DNA of 9,067 nucleotides from Halobacteriovoraceae bacterium. Lineage in GTDB: Bacteria > Bdellovibrionota > Bacteriovoracia > Bacteriovoracales > Bacteriovoracaceae. Positions 6,612-9,067 of the stretch are shown one piece after another; the first letter of the stretch is position 1, and every line of letters starts with the position of its first letter. The notes beneath the pieces were generated by a model. That model made no database searches. It saw nothing but the letters and a program-made list of their open reading frames with translations, and was not told the DNA's origin. A program made the position numbers and the translations under genes. The stretch covers positions 1 through 9,067 of the forward strand of contig JABJPQ010000035.1 in the NCBI GenBank assembly GCA_018663815.1. Reading direction: 5' to 3'.

Positions 6612-8696
6612 ATGAATTATTTATATCTATTACTCTTTTTCATAACTACCTTGAGCTTTGCTAATAAAGTTCCAAAAGAAGAAATATCTACTTACCTAGA
6701 AGCAATTAAAGAAAAAAAAGATGAAGAGCTATTAATCGCTTCACCTCAGTTTAGTGAATGCAGTGAAAAACTAGAGGAGTTTCGTGGGAAAACGGATGAT
6801 GAGACGAACCAAAAACTCCATGATTGCGTCGAAGATAAAATTCTCGGAGATGGTACTGACCAAGATGCGGATAAAAAAATGTTAGAAGTTTCTAAGAAGC
6901 TTAGTTTAAATTCATATAATAAACATGCTGCTAAGAGCTCAACATCTATTAGGGAGTACCTACAAAAACGCCTTAAAAAAGCTATCTATGGCCCTGAGTC
7001 CTTGGAGAATAAAAAAAGAAAACTTAAAGAACAAAACCTGGTCAATCATGATGTCTTTTATCAATTGTATGCTGAACAAATAGGAAAAAACACATTACTG
7101 GAAGTCTCTAAATATTGTCTAGAAACTTTTGGTTATGGTGATCCCTTTGATGGAAACCTTATTCACATGAAATCTACTGGTACTAAAGATCAAAAGGGTA
7201 ACGATATAGCATGGCCAGCTTATGTATCAGTTATCAAGAAGAATTCATCAGTGGCAGGAGCCAAAAACTTTGATGATCAATATGTGTTAAAAGATGAGTT
7301 AGAAACTGGCCCTGATCAGTATCTTCTCAGCTCTTCTACCAAAATTAAGCATCAAAAAGCGTGGAGCTCGTTATCTCTTTGGAGGAATCATGATCAAATC
7401 AAAGAATTTGAGGTTTGTACCTTTGAGAATAAAGAACAATGTGACAAACACTTTAAAGATGCCAATGGTAAAAAAATACGCGATTATAGACCTCTTAAAA
7501 TTGTAGAACTATTGAAAGAGGCTGAATTTAAGTTCTCTACCGATCAGGACAAATCACTTATTAAAAATCGATATCTTTTTTGTGCGAGCACTGTTATTAA
7601 AAATATGTGTGAACTTTATAAATGTAATAACACCTATGATTCAAATTCACCTGATGAAGAAAAAAAATATTGTGCAGGTCTTTTTGGTATAACGGTTAGT
7701 GATACAAGTGCTGATGCAAGTATAAGCCTAAAGAGTGGTAATCAAAAGGGACAGGTGGCTTGTAATCTCATGCAAAGGCTACAAGAGTATCGAATTGTTT
7801 TAAAAGGGATAAAGGACATTCAAGAAGATAACAAAACGAATAAAGTGAGAGGTGGAGTTGCTTATAATACTGTTTTTAAGGATTTGTATAATGGAGCAGG
7901 AAAGGGGATGAAATCAATCGACAAGCTAACTTCAATTGGTTCAAAAGAGCTTAGCGAAAATGTTTCAGAAATTAGTAATGCAAAAGAAAATGCAAAAAAC
8001 CTTCGAAAAGAATGTTTTTCAGAAGATAAAAGTTCTGGTTTATGGACTTTAAAAAGTGATGCCGCTAGTAATAAAAAATGTAAGGTACTGTTAGCAAAAC
8101 TAGATCAATCAAAATTTGATACAATTGAAATTGATACCGAAGCCAAAACGGCCATGAGAATGAAAGAAATTTCAAATCTAAGTGGAGATGACTTAAACGA
8201 ATTTTTAGATAAACATGGTCTTAAGGAATACAAAGATCGATTAGGGAAAATTGCTGATGATCCAGCAAAGGTAGAACAAATAAAGAACTTAGTTGCCCAA
8301 GATTTTAAAGCAAAAAGAATGGCCCTGTTAGATGGACTACGTGCTAAGTATGCTAAAGAAAGAAAAATTAAAGTCGGTGCAGAAGACAAGCAAGATCTTA
8401 CAGATAACGATCAATTAAAAACTGACACGGCATTAAAAAACTTAGCCGATATGGAACAGCATAAAAAACGCGTTGCTACTTTATTCGAGTATTCTAATAT
8501 TGTTTCTTCTTATCTTACAGTAAGAGATAAAGATGAAAAAGTGATTGGGTCTAACTCAACAGGCCGACAATTAGAAGTTAAAACATCTGATAATGAATCA
8601 ATAAAAAAGTACTTCAGCGATGATAACTCGGAAGAATCAAACTCTGGTGGCGGAAATATTGATTATCTACAAGCACTAGATCAAATAATTAATTAA
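6612..8696 (+). CDS. Exported cysteine-containing protein of unknown function
   Basis: I do not recognise this 694-residue protein. A signal peptide is visible: hydrophobic residues 3-15 and a signal peptidase I site at SFA|NK (after Ala17), with no lipobox Cys. The n-region has no positive charge, which is unusual. The start is fixed because an in-frame TAG lies three codons upstream. The mature protein is rich in Lys, Asp and Glu and has no further membrane span. It has 12 Cys (50, 72, 169, 269, 277, 324, 333, 338, 354, 384, 468, 490), an even number that fits disulfides in the periplasm or outside the cell. The cysteines cluster at 269-384. About 385-640 looks mainly helical, with charged stretches that could form coiled coils, and the tail is polar and SGGG-rich (672-681). 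No catalytic motif was seen. Its own promoter and its position give no direct functional link to chemotaxis. Confidence 0.85.
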   Translation: MNYLYLLLFFITTLSFANKVPKEEISTYLEAIKEKKDEELLIASPQFSECSEKLEEFRGKTDDETNQKLHDCVEDKILGDGTDQDADKKMLEVSKKLSLNSYNKHAAKSSTSIREYLQKRLKKAIYGPESLENKKRKLKEQNLVNHDVFYQLYAEQIGKNTLLEVSKYCLETFGYGDPFDGNLIHMKSTGTKDQKGNDIAWPAYVSVIKKNSSVAGAKNFDDQYVLKDELETGPDQYLLSSSTKIKHQKAWSSLSLWRNHDQIKEFEVCTFENKEQCDKHFKDANGKKIRDYRPLKIVELLKEAEFKFSTDQDKSLIKNRYLFCASTVIKNMCELYKCNNTYDSNSPDEEKKYCAGLFGITVSDTSADASISLKSGNQKGQVACNLMQRLQEYRIVLKGIKDIQEDNKTNKVRGGVAYNTVFKDLYNGAGKGMKSIDKLTSIGSKELSENVSEISNAKENAKNLRKECFSEDKSSGLWTLKSDAASNKKCKVLLAKLDQSKFDTIEIDTEAKTAMRMKEISNLSGDDLNEFLDKHGLKEYKDRLGKIADDPAKVEQIKNLVAQDFKAKRMALLDGLRAKYAKERKIKVGAEDKQDLTDNDQLKTDTALKNLADMEQHKKRVATLFEYSNIVSSYLTVRDKDEKVIGSNSTGRQLEVKTSDNESIKKYFSDDNSEESNSGGGNIDYLQALDQIIN

Positions 8697-9067
8697 AACC
8701 TCTTAGCACTAATAAAAGCTGGAGTTTCTCTACCATAAATAAGATCGACTAAGCACTTAGCACTATGGAAAGCTAATCCAAGCCCATGAGCAGTGAATCC
8801 ACCTAAGAAAAACACCTGATTATCAGTAGGCAAGGAGCCAATTAATGGTTGGCCATCAACGGAAAACCCCATAACGCCTGACCAGCGATGTGTTATTTGA
8901 CTTTGCTTTAGTATCGGTAAGTGTTTTGCGAGAAATTGCTCTAATGCCTGTTGGATAACCGGAGATATCTCATCTGAATAACCTACTTGGGTTAATTTCT
9001 CTAATTGTCTAAAGCCGCCAATTATAATTTCACCACCTTTTAACTGGCGGAAATAATCTAAAACAAA
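8693..9067 (-). CDS. FAD-dependent oxidoreductase, DAO family, C-terminal part (5' end beyond window)
   Basis: The minus strand is open from base 9067 down to a TAA whose complement is TTA 8693-8695, giving 124 C-terminal residues. The protein resembles the C-terminal region of DAO-family flavoenzymes (glycine/D-amino-acid oxidase and gamma-glutamylputrescine oxidase types), which oxidise amines or amino acids with FAD. The visible features, in order, are GGEIIIGGFR (11-20), HRWSGVMGFSVDGQPLIG (60-77), VFFLGGFTAHGLGLAFHSAK (85-104), which is the FAD-contacting GG..GHG-like segment, and a closing TPAF. The N-terminal Rossmann GxGxxG segment, about two thirds of the protein, lies outside the window, so the substrate cannot be judged. 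The gene is convergent with the secreted-protein gene and overlaps it by four bases. It is easily missed because no start codon falls in the window. Confidence 0.85.
   Translation of the reverse strand, partial: FVLDYFRQLKGGEIIIGGFRQLEKLTQVGYSDEISPVIQQALEQFLAKHLPILKQSQITHRWSGVMGFSVDGQPLIGSLPTDNQVFFLGGFTAHGLGLAFHSAKCLVDLIYGRETPAFISAKRF

Noticed and set aside
8105..8389. Minus-strand open frame of 94 codons inside the exported-protein gene.
   Set aside because: It lies fully opposite a well-supported gene, has no ribosome site or recognisable domain, and its Ser/Leu/Phe-rich composition is typical of the complement of Lys/Asp/Glu codons.
8703..8765. Direct repeat of ttagcacta at 8703-8711 and 8757-8765.
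   Set aside because: Both copies encode a Ser-Ala-Lys in the minus-strand oxidoreductase; coincidence of codon use.

Overview
The window is AT-rich, tightly packed bacterial DNA. It holds one truncated gene at each edge, a four-gene chemotaxis (che) operon in the middle, and one large gene for an unrecognised exported protein. The organism is Gram-negative in character: it has a FadD-type acyl-CoA ligase, a CheA/CheW/CheR/CheB set of proteobacterial style, and a signal-peptidase-I type export signal. The low GC and the unusual che fusions make a low-GC Bdellovibrionota (Bacteriovorax/Halobacteriovorax-like) a reasonable guess. This is inference only; no rRNA or other phylogenetic marker is present.

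Layout. 2-769 (+) is the C-terminal half of fadD (long-chain fatty acid activation), followed by a short weak hairpin. 879-6505 (+) is cheA-cheW-cheR-cheB, with gaps of only 10, 16 and 3 bases, so probably one transcript. After a 106-base spacer with a good -10 box, 6612-8696 (+) encodes a 694-residue secreted protein with 12 cysteines and no recognised family. 8693-9067 (-) is the C-terminal part of a DAO-family FAD-dependent oxidoreductase. It converges on the secreted-protein gene, and the two stop codons share a TTAA. No tRNA, rRNA, CRISPR array, insertion sequence or long repeat was seen.

How the genes work together. CheA (HPt histidine, dimerisation, ATPase and CheW-like domains, but no recognisable P2) with CheW would form the receptor-coupled kinase. 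The adaptation enzymes are unusual. The methyltransferase CheR is fused to a complete receiver domain and then to a C-terminal segment that looks like a CheB methylesterase domain without its catalytic residues. The next gene encodes an intact receiver-methylesterase CheB that carries an extra N-terminal segment of about 113 residues, perhaps a decayed CheD. Both arms of receptor methylation could therefore be controlled by phosphorylation from the same CheA. No stand-alone CheY, receptor, CheZ, CheC or conventional CheD gene lies in the window, so the output of the pathway is unknown from this sequence.
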